Below, piece after piece: positions 10,042 to 17,608 of a stretch of DNA of 35,180 bases. The translations under genes were made by a program, and so were the position numbers. The stretch comes from Candidatus Sulfopaludibacter sp. GTDB taxonomy: Bacteria; Acidobacteriota; Terriglobia; Bryobacterales; Bryobacteraceae. Where the stretch lies: assembly GCA_031292755.1 (NCBI GenBank), contig JARLGM010000062.1:1-35180 (forward strand). The letters run 5' to 3'. The notes under the pieces were generated by a model. The model saw nothing but the letters and a program-made list of their open reading frames with translations, did no database searches and was not told the DNA's origin. Position 1 is the first letter of the stretch. Each line of letters opens with the position of its first letter.

Positions 10042-12816
10042 TTAGTCTACGGGCAGGCCGACTAGGTTGCTCCTGAGAGAGAAGGGAAACCCGGCGCACA
10101 CGGCGTTGTCGAGTGAAAACTGTATCGTTCCGGCAGCCAGGTTTTGCGGCAACTGAATATTCACTTGATAGAGGCCGACATAACCCGGCGCCAGCCCCGC
10201 GTAGAGAATCGATCCGATCAGGCCCTGACTTGTAGCCGCAGCTACGGACCCGCACGAGGGCACCACTGAAGCAGGCCCGCTTGCCGGTACTCCAGACACT
10301 CCCGCCGGAGTAACTTTGCCCAGGCCGGTAGCGTAGACGATAATCGCTTCACCGGAGTGAGCCGGATTCGACGGCGTCACAAGGCTGTAATCCGCTGCAT
10401 GCTCGATCGCTGGCGTACCATCGCTCAGAATGAAGATTCCCGGAGCCACATATTGCGGAACGGCGACGACGGAGGAGCCCTGGTAACGAATCTCCACGGT
10501 ATTCGACGCCGCCTCGAACGGCACCTGGAAATTGACCTGCTCCATGCTGTCAGGAACCGGCGCGACAGCGAGAATTGGCGCCGCCACCCCGCCGACTAGG
10601 ATAGATACTCCAGCCAACTCCGTGGGAAGTCGTGAGCCGCTTCCAATCACTGTGCCGGTGAGATTCAAACCGCGTACGAAGAGGCTCGCCAGCCCTCCCG
10701 GGAGCGGTAATCCCGGCAGAAACGACGCTGCGTTCACGATCGGGTTCGCCGGGACATCCAAACCCGAATTCCCTGAAGCCAGCTTCAAGACTCCTACGGA
10801 TCCGGACGTCGATGGAGCGTTCACCGCAATCGCTTCTCCCGTCGCGTACACGTTTCCAGCGCCGTCAATCGCCAGTGCGTTCATCGAACCCGCGCCAAGA
10901 TAGGTGGACCACACTAGGGACCGGCCCGCCGCATCCAGCACAGCCAGAAATCCGCCGCCCCCGCACGCATACTCGCCGATGGGGATTGAGCCGGAAGGCG
11001 TGTACACGGGGCAAAAATGATTGACAATACTCGATTGAAGTGCGTAGCGCAGCGGAAAGTCCCCAGATGTCGTCGTGCCGCCCACATACGCGTTGCCGGC
11101 GGCATCCACCGCGATCGTCATTGCCTGGTCGACTCCGGAACCGCCGAGATAGGTCGCATAGGCCAGTCTGGTGGCATCCGTACTCACCTTTGCGACGAAG
11201 CCGGTGGAAGCGATCGAATTGAAGCGGCTATCAAGGGCCCCGTTGGTTGTCGGAAAATCCGGAGAATCGGTCGAGCCCGCAACATACACGCCGCCCGCCG
11301 AGTCCACGGCGATGCCGCCCAGCGTTTCCGTCTTCGATCCGCCAAGGTACGTGGCGTAGATCAATTTCTGTCCAAGCGGGTCAAGCTTCGCAACCACGAT
11401 GTCAGCGCAAGTGGTTCCCGCGCAGACGGGCTGTGACACCCCGGCAGTCGTTTGCCAGCCGGCTGAGGTTGTCGCCGCCGCTACATAGGCATTCCCGTTC
11501 GCGTCGGCGGCAACACTGGCCGAAGTTCCCGGGCCTACAACCGTAGAATAAACGAAGGCGCCACTCGTCGGGCCAAAAATCGAGGTGAAAACGATTTTGA
11601 TTATGAAGATATTGGTCGCACCGGACGAAGGCTCCCGATACGCGCCTTGCGTAATCGGAAAGTCGGGAGATTGCGTGGTGCCCGCAAGATAGATATAGCC
11701 ATCCGGGCCGAGCACGATAGAGGTTCCCGCATCGTTCCCGCTCCCACCGAACAGCTTTGTGCCAACAAGCGCTCCTTGTGGATTCAGCCTGAGCAGGAAC
11801 GCGTCATTGCCGCCTGCCGTCGTTGTGACGCCGGGAAAGTTCACACCAGACGTCGTGCCGGTGACGTATACCGTGCCGCCAGCATCAGCCGCGATGGAAG
11901 CCGGCAATAACGGTGGTATCGCGTACTCTTGCACGACGGTGGACGGCGCGCCGATATACGTCGAATAAAGGAGGGTAGCCCCATCCGGACTGAGCTTGGT
12001 CACGAAAACCGAACTGAATCCACAATCAAACTGGCAGGATCCCGATGGCGCATTTTCGAGCGACTTCACTAATGGAAAGTTCACCGAAAACGTCGTACCG
12101 GTGACATAAATGTTGCCTGCCGAATCGGTGGCAATTCCCATTCCTGTATCGCTGGCTCCTCCGTGCAGGCCTGGAAAATCGAATCCGATGCCGCTCCCTC
12201 CAAACGACGCGTTGACCAACAGCACCGGATCGATGACGAGTGCCTTGCGCTTGTCATACGCCCCGATTTCGAACCGAACCTCGCTGGCGTGTAACAGAAA
12301 ACGCCCGGCGATCTCATGCCCGCCCTGAAAAATGCGGGGACGCGAATGGCGGATTTCCCCTCCAGCCGTCCGCAGAACCAGATCGCCACCGCTATCGATC
12401 GACAGCGCCGATGTTCCTTCAAACGAGAACCGGATCGACTGCGGGTCCGCACCAGGGGCCACCACCCAGTCGTACTCGATTTCCCGATCGCGCCCGTGGA
12501 TTACCAGGTCTACGCCGCGAAAGACATTGGCATAACGGACTCGCGCGAAATTCGAAATCGCTGTACGCCATCCTGCGGGGTCGGATCCGAAATAGTAGCT
12601 TGATTTGGCTGGCAGCTCATCAATGCCCTCCGGGCGGCCACGCGGTAGTTTCATACGCACCGCACCTCCGCGAAAATACATGGCGATTTCGTTATCGGAA
12701 AGCGTCAGTGTGTAGCGCCGCGTGACAGCGGAAAATCCTGTAACCGTGCCCGTTTGGCCGCGAATCGCCTCGAAGTGCAGGGGAATCGCCAGCGCTAGGG
12801 CAGTCAGAGCAACCAT
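10042..12816 (-). CDS. Secreted SBBP-repeat beta-propeller protein with Solibacter-type (TIGR03437) C-terminal domain
   Basis: From the ATG at 12816 the protein has 924 residues and starts with a signal peptide (MVALTALALAIP); a longer start at 12900 would bury this signal. The first 200 residues resemble the N-terminal domain found on SBBP proteins (EIAMYFRGGAVRMKLPRG, then NVFRGVDLVIHG, then VIDPVLLVNASFGGSG). The middle is a run of about nine degenerate repeats around YATYLGGS, then IAVDAAGNAYVAGTT, then DFP, typical of a beta-propeller. The last 230 residues (NAASFLPGLPLPGGLASLFVRG to IQFSLDNAVCAGFPFSL) match the domain defined on Candidatus Solibacter usitatus proteins. Its function is unknown; family members are exported. 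A weak GAG sits seven bases before the ATG. Confidence 0.85.
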   Translation of the reverse strand: MVALTALALAIPLHFEAIRGQTGTVTGFSAVTRRYTLTLSDNEIAMYFRGGAVRMKLPRGRPEGIDELPAKSSYYFGSDPAGWRTAISNFARVRYANVFRGVDLVIHGRDREIEYDWVVAPGADPQSIRFSFEGTSALSIDSGGDLVLRTAGGEIRHSRPRIFQGGHEIAGRFLLHASEVRFEIGAYDKRKALVIDPVLLVNASFGGSGIGFDFPGLHGGASDTGMGIATDSAGNIYVTGTTFSVNFPLVKSLENAPSGSCQFDCGFSSVFVTKLSPDGATLLYSTYIGAPSTVVQEYAIPPLLPASIAADAGGTVYVTGTTSGVNFPGVTTTAGGNDAFLLRLNPQGALVGTKLFGGSGNDAGTSIVLGPDGYIYLAGTTQSPDFPITQGAYREPSSGATNIFIIKIVFTSIFGPTSGAFVYSTVVGPGTSASVAADANGNAYVAAATTSAGWQTTAGVSQPVCAGTTCADIVVAKLDPLGQKLIYATYLGGSKTETLGGIAVDSAGGVYVAGSTDSPDFPTTNGALDSRFNSIASTGFVAKVSTDATRLAYATYLGGSGVDQAMTIAVDAAGNAYVGGTTTSGDFPLRYALQSSIVNHFCPVYTPSGSIPIGEYACGGGGFLAVLDAAGRSLVWSTYLGAGSMNALAIDGAGNVYATGEAIAVNAPSTSGSVGVLKLASGNSGLDVPANPIVNAASFLPGLPLPGGLASLFVRGLNLTGTVIGSGSRLPTELAGVSILVGGVAAPILAVAPVPDSMEQVNFQVPFEAASNTVEIRYQGSSVVAVPQYVAPGIFILSDGTPAIEHAADYSLVTPSNPAHSGEAIIVYATGLGKVTPAGVSGVPASGPASVVPSCGSVAAATSQGLIGSILYAGLAPGYVGLYQVNIQLPQNLAAGTIQFSLDNAVCAGFPFSLRSNLVGLPVD

Positions 12817-13140
12817 ACCTATCTCAAAGACCGTTTCGGATTGATTTTCACTACACCCTGCCCCTGAATCGATGCAAGTTTTCTGGCCGGTCGATCCCAC
12901 CTTCCCGAAACCTCTGATCTGGCCCAGTCAGGTTATAGAAATGAAACGCCAATAACTTGGTAACGAAACCCCGAAAAGACGGAAGTTGCAGCCTGCGCTC
13001 GAGCCGCGTCGGGGCGACCGAGCTGCCGTCAGTTGACGCATTTGCCATCTCGCTGATTGGAGCCTCCGGCGCGCGCTAGGGTCGGGCTGTCTCCAGCGCA
13101 CGGACATGTCCCTTGGCGGTCCCACTGAACAGCATTGCGC
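12817..13140. other. Intergenic stretch between Nudix gene and beta-propeller gene
   Basis: About 320 bases separate two minus-strand genes. I see no coding signal, no strong hairpin and no tRNA here. The promoter of the beta-propeller gene must lie within it; a TATAAC at about 12933-12938 on the minus strand is the best -10 candidate, but there is no matching -35 box. Confidence 0.3.
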
Positions 13141-13908
13141 CTATCGCGCCATAATCCGGTATTCCTCCCAGACCGGACCGAGCATTCGCACGCAATCCGG
13201 CCGCACTTCCAGCGTATTAATCGCTGCCACATGCGGGCCGGCGCCGGCGAACCGGGACAGCACGGTGTCCACTGGAATCGCGCCCTTCACGGCGGCCACA
13301 GCCGCGCCATCGCGCGTGCTCCAGGGTTCTCGCAAGGGCAAACCCAGCGACAGCAGGTAATCCAGAATCGTCCCGGCCATCGCCAGTCCATCGGCTTGGT
13401 GCGCGCACCGGGAGCGCATCCAGTCGGTGAGCAGTCGATACGTGAAGCCCCAAAGCGGCGCTCCGCGCAGTTCGATGGTGGGAAACAGCATCTCCCGCGG
13501 CCGCCCCGGAACGGCCTGAAGGGAATGCCGCGCCGTATCGCCCAGAACCGCGGCCGGAATCCAGAGCGATTCCACGGCCTCCCGCGCGTCCAGCGTGGTG
13601 GGCAGTTCGGCGTCCACGCGAAATACGAAGGGAGCCACCAGCAGAAAAGGCGGAGCCTTGCGACGCGCCACCGTATAAGGCAGCGCAGTCTCCAGATTGG
13701 CCTTGGTGAGCCGCACGCCGCACTCTTCCTCCAGTTCGCGCAGCGCCGTGTGCACCGCGTCGGGGTCCGATGCCTCACAGCGCCCTCCCGGCAGCGACCA
13801 GTGGCCCGACCAGGAATCGTCGGGCCGTTCCGAGCGCCGCATCAGCAGCACGGTTTCCGGCTCGCGGCGGGTATGCACGATGGCGACGGCAGCTTCCGGT
13901 TGATTCAT
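13141..13908 (-). CDS. Nudix hydrolase, CoA-pyrophosphatase-like
   Basis: The 255-residue protein carries a Nudix box at about residues 41-65: PGGRCEASDPDAVHTALREL, then EEECGV. The R-E-L-x-E-E-x-G core is intact, but the Glu of the G-x5-E start is Asp. The arrangement of PGG, a D, then TALRE resembles CoA diphosphatases (NudL/YeaB type), as does the downstream PLWGFTYRLLTDWM. If so, it cleaves CoA or acyl-CoA to 3',5'-ADP and phosphopantetheine. It is longer than NudL (about 190 residues): the last 60 residues (from about 195) form an extension I do not recognise. It starts at an ATG. It lies divergent from the ABC-F gene with an 87-base gap. Confidence 0.8.
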   Translation of the reverse strand: MNQPEAAVAIVHTRREPETVLLMRRSERPDDSWSGHWSLPGGRCEASDPDAVHTALRELEEECGVRLTKANLETALPYTVARRKAPPFLLVAPFVFRVDAELPTTLDAREAVESLWIPAAVLGDTARHSLQAVPGRPREMLFPTIELRGAPLWGFTYRLLTDWMRSRCAHQADGLAMAGTILDYLLSLGLPLREPWSTRDGAAVAAVKGAIPVDTVLSRFAGAGPHVAAINTLEVRPDCVRMLGPVWEEYRIMAR

Positions 13909-13995
13909 GGGCTCCTTCCCAATTTGGCACAGTTGGGGAGCCTGGGTCAGGCCCGTGTCCGGGCGGGTCGCTGAATTGCTAAACTAGAGGTATCC

Positions 13996-15618
13996 TTGCT
14001 TTCCATCCAAGATTTATCCATGCGCTTCGGCGCTCGAATACTGTTCGATGAGGTTACGTGTACGTTCCTCCCCGGACGCCGCTATGCCATCGCCGGCCCG
14101 AACGGCGCCGGCAAATCGACCCTTATGAAGATCCTGACCGGCGAGATCGAGCCGGCCAAAGGCACCGTCACGCGTCCCAAGAAACTCGGCGTCCTGCGCC
14201 AGGACCAGTTTGCTTTCGATGCCTACCGCGTCATCGATACCGTGGTCATGGGCAACGTTCCTCTATGGGCCGCGCTACAGGAGCGCGACACGCTGTACAA
14301 CAAGCCTCACGAAGAGTTGACCGACGAAGACGGCATGCGCCTGGGCGAACTGGAAGGCATCGTGGGTGAAGAAGGCGGCTACACCGCCGAATCCGATGCG
14401 GCCGTGCTGCTGGACGGACTCGGCGTGGACGCGTCTCTCCACGAACGCCGGATGGGCGAATTGCAGGGCGGCCAGAAGGTCCGCGTCCTGCTGGCCCAGG
14501 CGCTGTTCGGCACTCCTCCCGCGCTGTTGCTGGACGAACCCACCAACCACCTCGATCTCGACTCGGTCCACTGGCTCCAGGACTACCTGTGCGACTACGA
14601 GGGCGTGCTCATCGTGATCTCGCACGATCGCCATTTCCTGAACAGCGTCTGCACCCACGTCGCCGACATCGATTACCAGACCGTGATCATGTACACCGGC
14701 GGCTATGACGATATGGTCCTGGCCAAGACGCAGATCCGTTCGCGCATCGAGGCGGAAAATGCCCAGCGCGAAAAGAAGATCGCGCAGTTGAACGAGTTCA
14801 TCGCCCGCTTTTCCGCCGGCACACGCTCTTCCCAGGTGACTTCGCGGAAAAAGGAGGTGGAGCGGCTACAGACCTCCGAACTGGCCAAATCGAATATCCA
14901 GCGCCCGTTCATCCGCTTCCAGATGAAGCGCTTGTCCGGTCGCCATCCACTGGAATGCAAGGGGCTGGCCAAGAGCTACGACGATCTGCAAGTGATCCAG
15001 CCGTTCACCGCCAGCATCGCCCGCGGCGAAAAGATCGCCCTGATGGGCCGCAACGGGGCCGGCAAAACCACCCTGCTGAAAGCCCTGATCCGCAACGCCA
15101 CCGGCTTCGTCGAAGATCCCGACCGCGAGTTCGCCATCGATAGCGGCGAGGTGGTCTGGGGCCACGAAGTATCGGTGGGGTACTTCTCGCAGGATCACTC
15201 CGAATCGATCGTCAAAGGCGCCAAGACTATCGAGTGGCTGCATAGCTTCGATCCCCAGGCGTCGCAGGAAGAACTGCGCGGGTTGCTGGGGCAGATGCTG
15301 TTCAGCGGCGATGACGCGCTCAAGCCCACCCAGGCTCTTTCCGGCGGCGAAGCAGCCCGCCTGATCTTCTGCCGCCTGATGCTGCAGAAGCCCAACTTCC
15401 TGGTGCTCGACGAACCCACCAATCACCTGGACCTGGAATCCATCAACGCCCTCAATATCGCCCTCCAGAAGTACGAGGGTACCGTTCTGCTGGTGACCCA
15501 CGATCACGACGTGATCGATGAAGTCGCCACGCGCATCTGGCATATCGAAGACGGCAGGGTGGAGGATTTCAAGGGCCCGTACGAAGAATATCTGGCCCTG
15601 GAAGAGAAGGCATCGTAA
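13996..15618 (+). CDS. ABC-F family ATPase, YbiT-like
   Basis: The start is a TTG at 13996, supported by AGAGG five bases upstream; it gives 540 residues, close to E. coli YbiT (530). There are two ABC domains and no membrane segments. The first has GPNGAGKS (about 34-41), LQGGQKVRV and LLLDEPTNHLDL; the second has GRNGAGKTT, LSGGEAARL and LVLDEPTNHLDL. Between them lies the charged P-site tRNA interaction linker, with RFSAGTRSSQVTSRKKEVERL and FIRFQMKR. The linker matches YbiT more than EttA or Uup. ABC-F proteins bind the ribosomal E site and relieve stalled or non-productive states. It converges on rpmE, another ribosome gene. Confidence 0.93.
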   Translation: MLSIQDLSMRFGARILFDEVTCTFLPGRRYAIAGPNGAGKSTLMKILTGEIEPAKGTVTRPKKLGVLRQDQFAFDAYRVIDTVVMGNVPLWAALQERDTLYNKPHEELTDEDGMRLGELEGIVGEEGGYTAESDAAVLLDGLGVDASLHERRMGELQGGQKVRVLLAQALFGTPPALLLDEPTNHLDLDSVHWLQDYLCDYEGVLIVISHDRHFLNSVCTHVADIDYQTVIMYTGGYDDMVLAKTQIRSRIEAENAQREKKIAQLNEFIARFSAGTRSSQVTSRKKEVERLQTSELAKSNIQRPFIRFQMKRLSGRHPLECKGLAKSYDDLQVIQPFTASIARGEKIALMGRNGAGKTTLLKALIRNATGFVEDPDREFAIDSGEVVWGHEVSVGYFSQDHSESIVKGAKTIEWLHSFDPQASQEELRGLLGQMLFSGDDALKPTQALSGGEAARLIFCRLMLQKPNFLVLDEPTNHLDLESINALNIALQKYEGTVLLVTHDHDVIDEVATRIWHIEDGRVEDFKGPYEEYLALEEKAS

Positions 15619-15644
15619 GCCTCGTTCGAAGCGCTCCGCCACCA

Positions 15645-15673
15645 ATAAAAAAGGCAAGCCTTGCGGCCTGCCT
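15645..15673 (-). terminator. Rho-independent terminator of rpmE
   Basis: On the minus strand AGGCA and TGCCT (15652-15656 with 15669-15673) plus an inner GCC/GGC pair form a hairpin directly followed by six T residues at 15646-15651. It lies 27 bases after the rpmE stop. On the plus strand the hairpin is followed only by a mixed pyrimidine stretch, so it may weakly serve the convergent ABC-F gene too. Confidence 0.75.
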
Positions 15674-15699
15674 CTTCTTGAACCTGTGAGGATAGCTGC

Positions 15700-15939
15700 C
15701 TATGCCGGCTGCTTTTCCCTCTTGTCCTTGTCGCCGCGCGAAGCCTTGTACTTCTTCTCGAACTTATCGATGCGTCCGGCAGTGTCCACCAGTTTCTGGC
15801 GGCCTGTGAAGAACGGGTGGCAGGAGGAGCAGATTTCTACGCGGATATCGCCTTTGTGCGTCGACCGGGTCTTAAAGACGTGGCCGCAGGCGCAAGTGAC
15901 GTTAACTTCGTTGTAAGCGGGGTGAATTCCGGCCTTCAT
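15700..15939 (-). CDS. rpmE: 50S ribosomal protein L31
   Basis: From the ATG at 15939 the product has 79 residues and begins [20 protein letters not shown], the usual L31 start. Four cysteines (CAC at 16-18 and [11 protein letters not shown] at 37-40) form the zinc site of the C+ form of L31. The C-terminus is Lys/Arg-rich, as expected for an rRNA-binding tail. The AAGGAAAA at 15953-15960 is the likely ribosome binding site, somewhat far from the ATG. An extended -10 promoter lies at 15972-15980, and an intrinsic terminator sits right upstream of that (15980-16016), so rpmE may be expressed from its own short leader, by read-through from the structured RNA upstream, or by both. Confidence 0.97.
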   Translation of the reverse strand: MKAGIHPAYNEVNVTCACGHVFKTRSTHKGDIRVEICSSCHPFFTGRQKLVDTAGRIDKFEKKYKASRGDKDKREKQPA

Positions 15940-15971
15940 TTTGTTACGGGGATTTTCCTTTCGAGATTTCC

Positions 15972-15980
15972 AGTATACCA
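15972..15980 (-). promoter_or_regulatory. Extended -10 promoter of rpmE
   Basis: On the minus strand the sequence is TGGTATACT, an extended -10 (TG-n-TATACT). Transcription would start near 15965 and give a 5' UTR of about 25 bases including the AAGGAAAA site. The -35 position falls inside the upstream terminator stem and does not match TTGACA, consistent with an extended -10 promoter. Confidence 0.5.
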
Positions 15981-16016
15981 AAATACAAACCCCCGTGCGC
16001 CTCGGGCACACGGGGG
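15980..16016 (-). terminator. Strong GC hairpin followed by a T-rich run, upstream of rpmE
   Basis: CCCCCGTG (15990-15997) pairs with CACGGGGG (16009-16016) in an 8-bp stem. On the minus strand it is followed by TTTGTATTTT; on the plus strand there is no T run. It therefore ends a minus-strand transcript that starts upstream, either the structured RNA at 16017-16198 or the hydrolase mRNA. Confidence 0.7.
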
Positions 16017-16198
16017 TAGGTAGCCATTCAAGATGAAACCTGAGGCTTTAGCTACGCAAGAGGCAGCCGGTCCACAGGAACGTGATCCCACCACTGAAGC
16101 GGGATCGGCTACATTAGAGGCTCAACTTCAACAGTCGGCCACCTCTCGCGGTTGTTTACTACTATCCATTATGCTGGACCACCTCCTTCTTCAGTGAT
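15982..16198 (-). ncRNA. Candidate structured RNA (small RNA or rpmE leader)
   Basis: Minus-strand segments 16136-16150 and 16055-16069 pair over 15 consecutive positions. Three of those pairs are G-U on the minus strand and would be A-C mismatches on the plus strand, which fixes the orientation. Inside, GATCCCGC (16099-16106) and GTGGGATC (16084-16091) form an 8-bp hairpin with a 7-base loop, again with one G-U specific to this strand. GTAGCC (16107-16112) could pair with GGCTAC (16020-16025) as a pseudoknot. A terminator closes the region. A TTGACA at 16228-16233, with GAGGAT 17 bases on, would start RNA near 16198. The size (about 215 nt) and the helix with internal bubble are 6S-like, but I do not recognise a known family. 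Confidence 0.45.
16128..16169 (-). CDS. Possible 13-residue leader ORF behind an extended Shine-Dalgarno
   Basis: An ATG at 16169 opens MDSSKQPREVADC and a TGA at 16128. It lies 12 bases after GGAGG within AAGGAGGTGGTCCAGC (16173-16188). The ORF covers the 5' arm of the 15-bp helix, so translating ribosomes would melt that helix. There is no similarity evidence for the peptide; the long SD spacing and the small size make this tentative. Confidence 0.25.
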   Translation of the reverse strand: MDSSKQPREVADC

Positions 16199-16204
16199 GC
16201 AATC

Positions 16205-16233
16205 ATCCTCTCATGAGGTGGCGAATCTGTCAA
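16205..16233 (-). promoter_or_regulatory. Candidate promoter of the structured RNA
   Basis: On the minus strand a perfect TTGACA (16228-16233) is followed after 17 bases by GAGGAT (16205-16210), a weak -10. The predicted start is about 16198, just before the anti-16S segment. The perfect -35 with correct spacing supports it; the -10 is poor. Confidence 0.3.
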
Positions 16234-16302
16234 TACGGTTTTCCATATTGCCACGCCAGAATGTATAAAAATCCGCTTACATCGCTATATGTAGTAGTGG
16301 GG

Positions 16303-17340
16303 TTACAGGTTGCGGCGCGCATAGCGGCACATTGCCAGCCCATCCATCAGGTTGAACGGGAACTGGCCCGTGGTGTAATGTCCGCAAGGTAAGGTAAAGA
16401 CCCGGTGCGGCAGCTTCATTTCCCGGAAACTTCTGAGCACCTGCTGCGAATATTCCGGTAGAAACGTGCTGTCGTGCCGCGCCCATACCAGCAGACTCTT
16501 CAGATCCCGCCCCGGCAGCCGGTCCAGATAACTAGCCGGACTGATCACACTCCAGTACCGGCGCAACTCCTCCTGCGAGACGGTATCGCCGAAGCCCTGC
16601 CGCACGTTTTGCGTTGAAAGCCCGGTCCAGACCACGTCGGAAAAGAACATCGACACATGGTTGAAGATCCCGACCTTGACCCGCGAATCGTGCGCCGCGG
16701 CGATAAACGCTACACAGGATCCCAGGCTCGTCCCCAGAATGCCGACTCGCCGGTAGCCTTGTTCCGCCAGCCAGTCCAGGCAGGCGCGCGCATCGATGAC
16801 GGACTGCCGGCAGGCGTGGATGGTACGGCCCACATTGCTCGACACGTGATAATCGGCGCGCGCGAGTTCCGCCGGCTTGCGCTCGGCATGGTACGCCATG
16901 GTCATACGCAGCGCGCTAATGCCGAAACGGTTCAACAGCTTAGCCAGACCCACGTGGCCTTCGGCATCGGAATTCCATTGCGGCAGCACAACCAGCGCGC
17001 GCCCCTGATCCTTGGGAGCGGGGAACCACCGGCCGGAGACCGTATCGTTTTCGGCGTAACCCGAAGGCGCCGGGCTGCTGAAGGTCAGGAGGCCATTCTG
17101 CAACCGGAAGTCGGCTGGCCGTTTATAGGCGTAAAAGCGGTCCGAATCCCCAAGCGCGCCGGTGACGAAATCAGCCACGCAGGCGCGCGCATTTCCGTTG
17201 GCGTGGGACGGGCATTCGGGAAAGCCGACCTTGTGCAGCCAGTCGGTTCCCCACTCGAACGGCCGCACTACCCGGTTCGTATCGCGAGTGGCGAGCTTGC
17301 GCTCCCAGCCGTCCATCCATTGCGCGTAGAGGCCCATCAT
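16303..17340 (-). CDS. Alpha/beta hydrolase (ABHD18-like)
   Basis: The 345-residue protein has no signal peptide. It carries the nucleophile elbow GTSLGS (G-x-S-x-G) and a late CGHYTTGQFPFN with the likely catalytic His; VWARHDSTFLPE probably holds the acid residue. The organisation resembles the ABHD18/DUF2048 group of alpha/beta hydrolases, usually of unknown substrate. ATGATG at 17335-17340 offers two adjacent starts without a clear ribosome binding site. A strong terminator just upstream (17380-17418) insulates it from whatever is transcribed further right. No functional partner is obvious. Confidence 0.8.
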   Translation of the reverse strand: MMGLYAQWMDGWERKLATRDTNRVVRPFEWGTDWLHKVGFPECPSHANGNARACVADFVTGALGDSDRFYAYKRPADFRLQNGLLTFSSPAPSGYAENDTVSGRWFPAPKDQGRALVVLPQWNSDAEGHVGLAKLLNRFGISALRMTMAYHAERKPAELARADYHVSSNVGRTIHACRQSVIDARACLDWLAEQGYRRVGILGTSLGSCVAFIAAAHDSRVKVGIFNHVSMFFSDVVWTGLSTQNVRQGFGDTVSQEELRRYWSVISPASYLDRLPGRDLKSLLVWARHDSTFLPEYSQQVLRSFREMKLPHRVFTLPCGHYTTGQFPFNLMDGLAMCRYARRNL

Positions 17341-17379
17341 GTGTTTGGGAGTAACCAGTTTAGCAAAGGGTGGAAAGCC

Positions 17380-17418
17380 AAAAAAAAACCCGCCTCAGCA
17401 GATGGAACTGAAGCGGGG
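17380..17418 (-). terminator. Strong intrinsic terminator with nine T residues
   Basis: CCCGCCTCAG (17389-17398) and CTGAAGCGGG (17408-17417) pair with one mismatch around a 9-base loop. On the minus strand the hairpin is followed by nine T residues (17380-17388). No minus-strand gene is recognised between it and the plus-strand MFS gene that starts at 17609. Confidence 0.8.
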
Positions 17419-17571
17419 CTAGAACATTGCCCAAAGGAGGCAACGCACCAAAGCGGAAAACCCTCAAACAAAGAACCCAGCCTACTCCGAGCACGCTGTG
17501 GGCCATCGGTAAGATACTCATTTTATTGGAACGCGCGCCGTATCCTCCAGAATTCCGTATGATGCCGATTC

Positions 17572-17601
17572 CGTTTTTCAGAAAAACGCCGGAGGTATAA
17601 T
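17572..17601 (+). promoter_or_regulatory. TATAAT promoter element with a 7-bp inverted repeat, MFS-dacB-fmdB operon
   Basis: A perfect TATAAT lies at 17596-17601, eight bases before the GTG start at 17609, so the mRNA would begin at or next to the start codon. At the -35 position lies an inverted repeat, CGTTTTTCAGAAAAACG (17572-17588), instead of a recognisable -35 box. GGAGG (17591-17595) would be upstream of the RNA start and then not act as a ribosome binding site. The repeat could be an operator. Confidence 0.4.
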
Positions 17602-17608
17602 CGAACCT

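Noticed and set aside
13925..13945. TTGGCACAGTTGGGG resembles a sigma-54 promoter.
   Set aside because: The GC of the -12 element is missing at the required spacing.
15620..15645. CCTCGTTCGAAG followed by CCACCA looks like a tRNA 3' end.
   Set aside because: The bases flanking TTCGAA do not form a T stem, and the upstream part is the coding end of the ABC-F gene.
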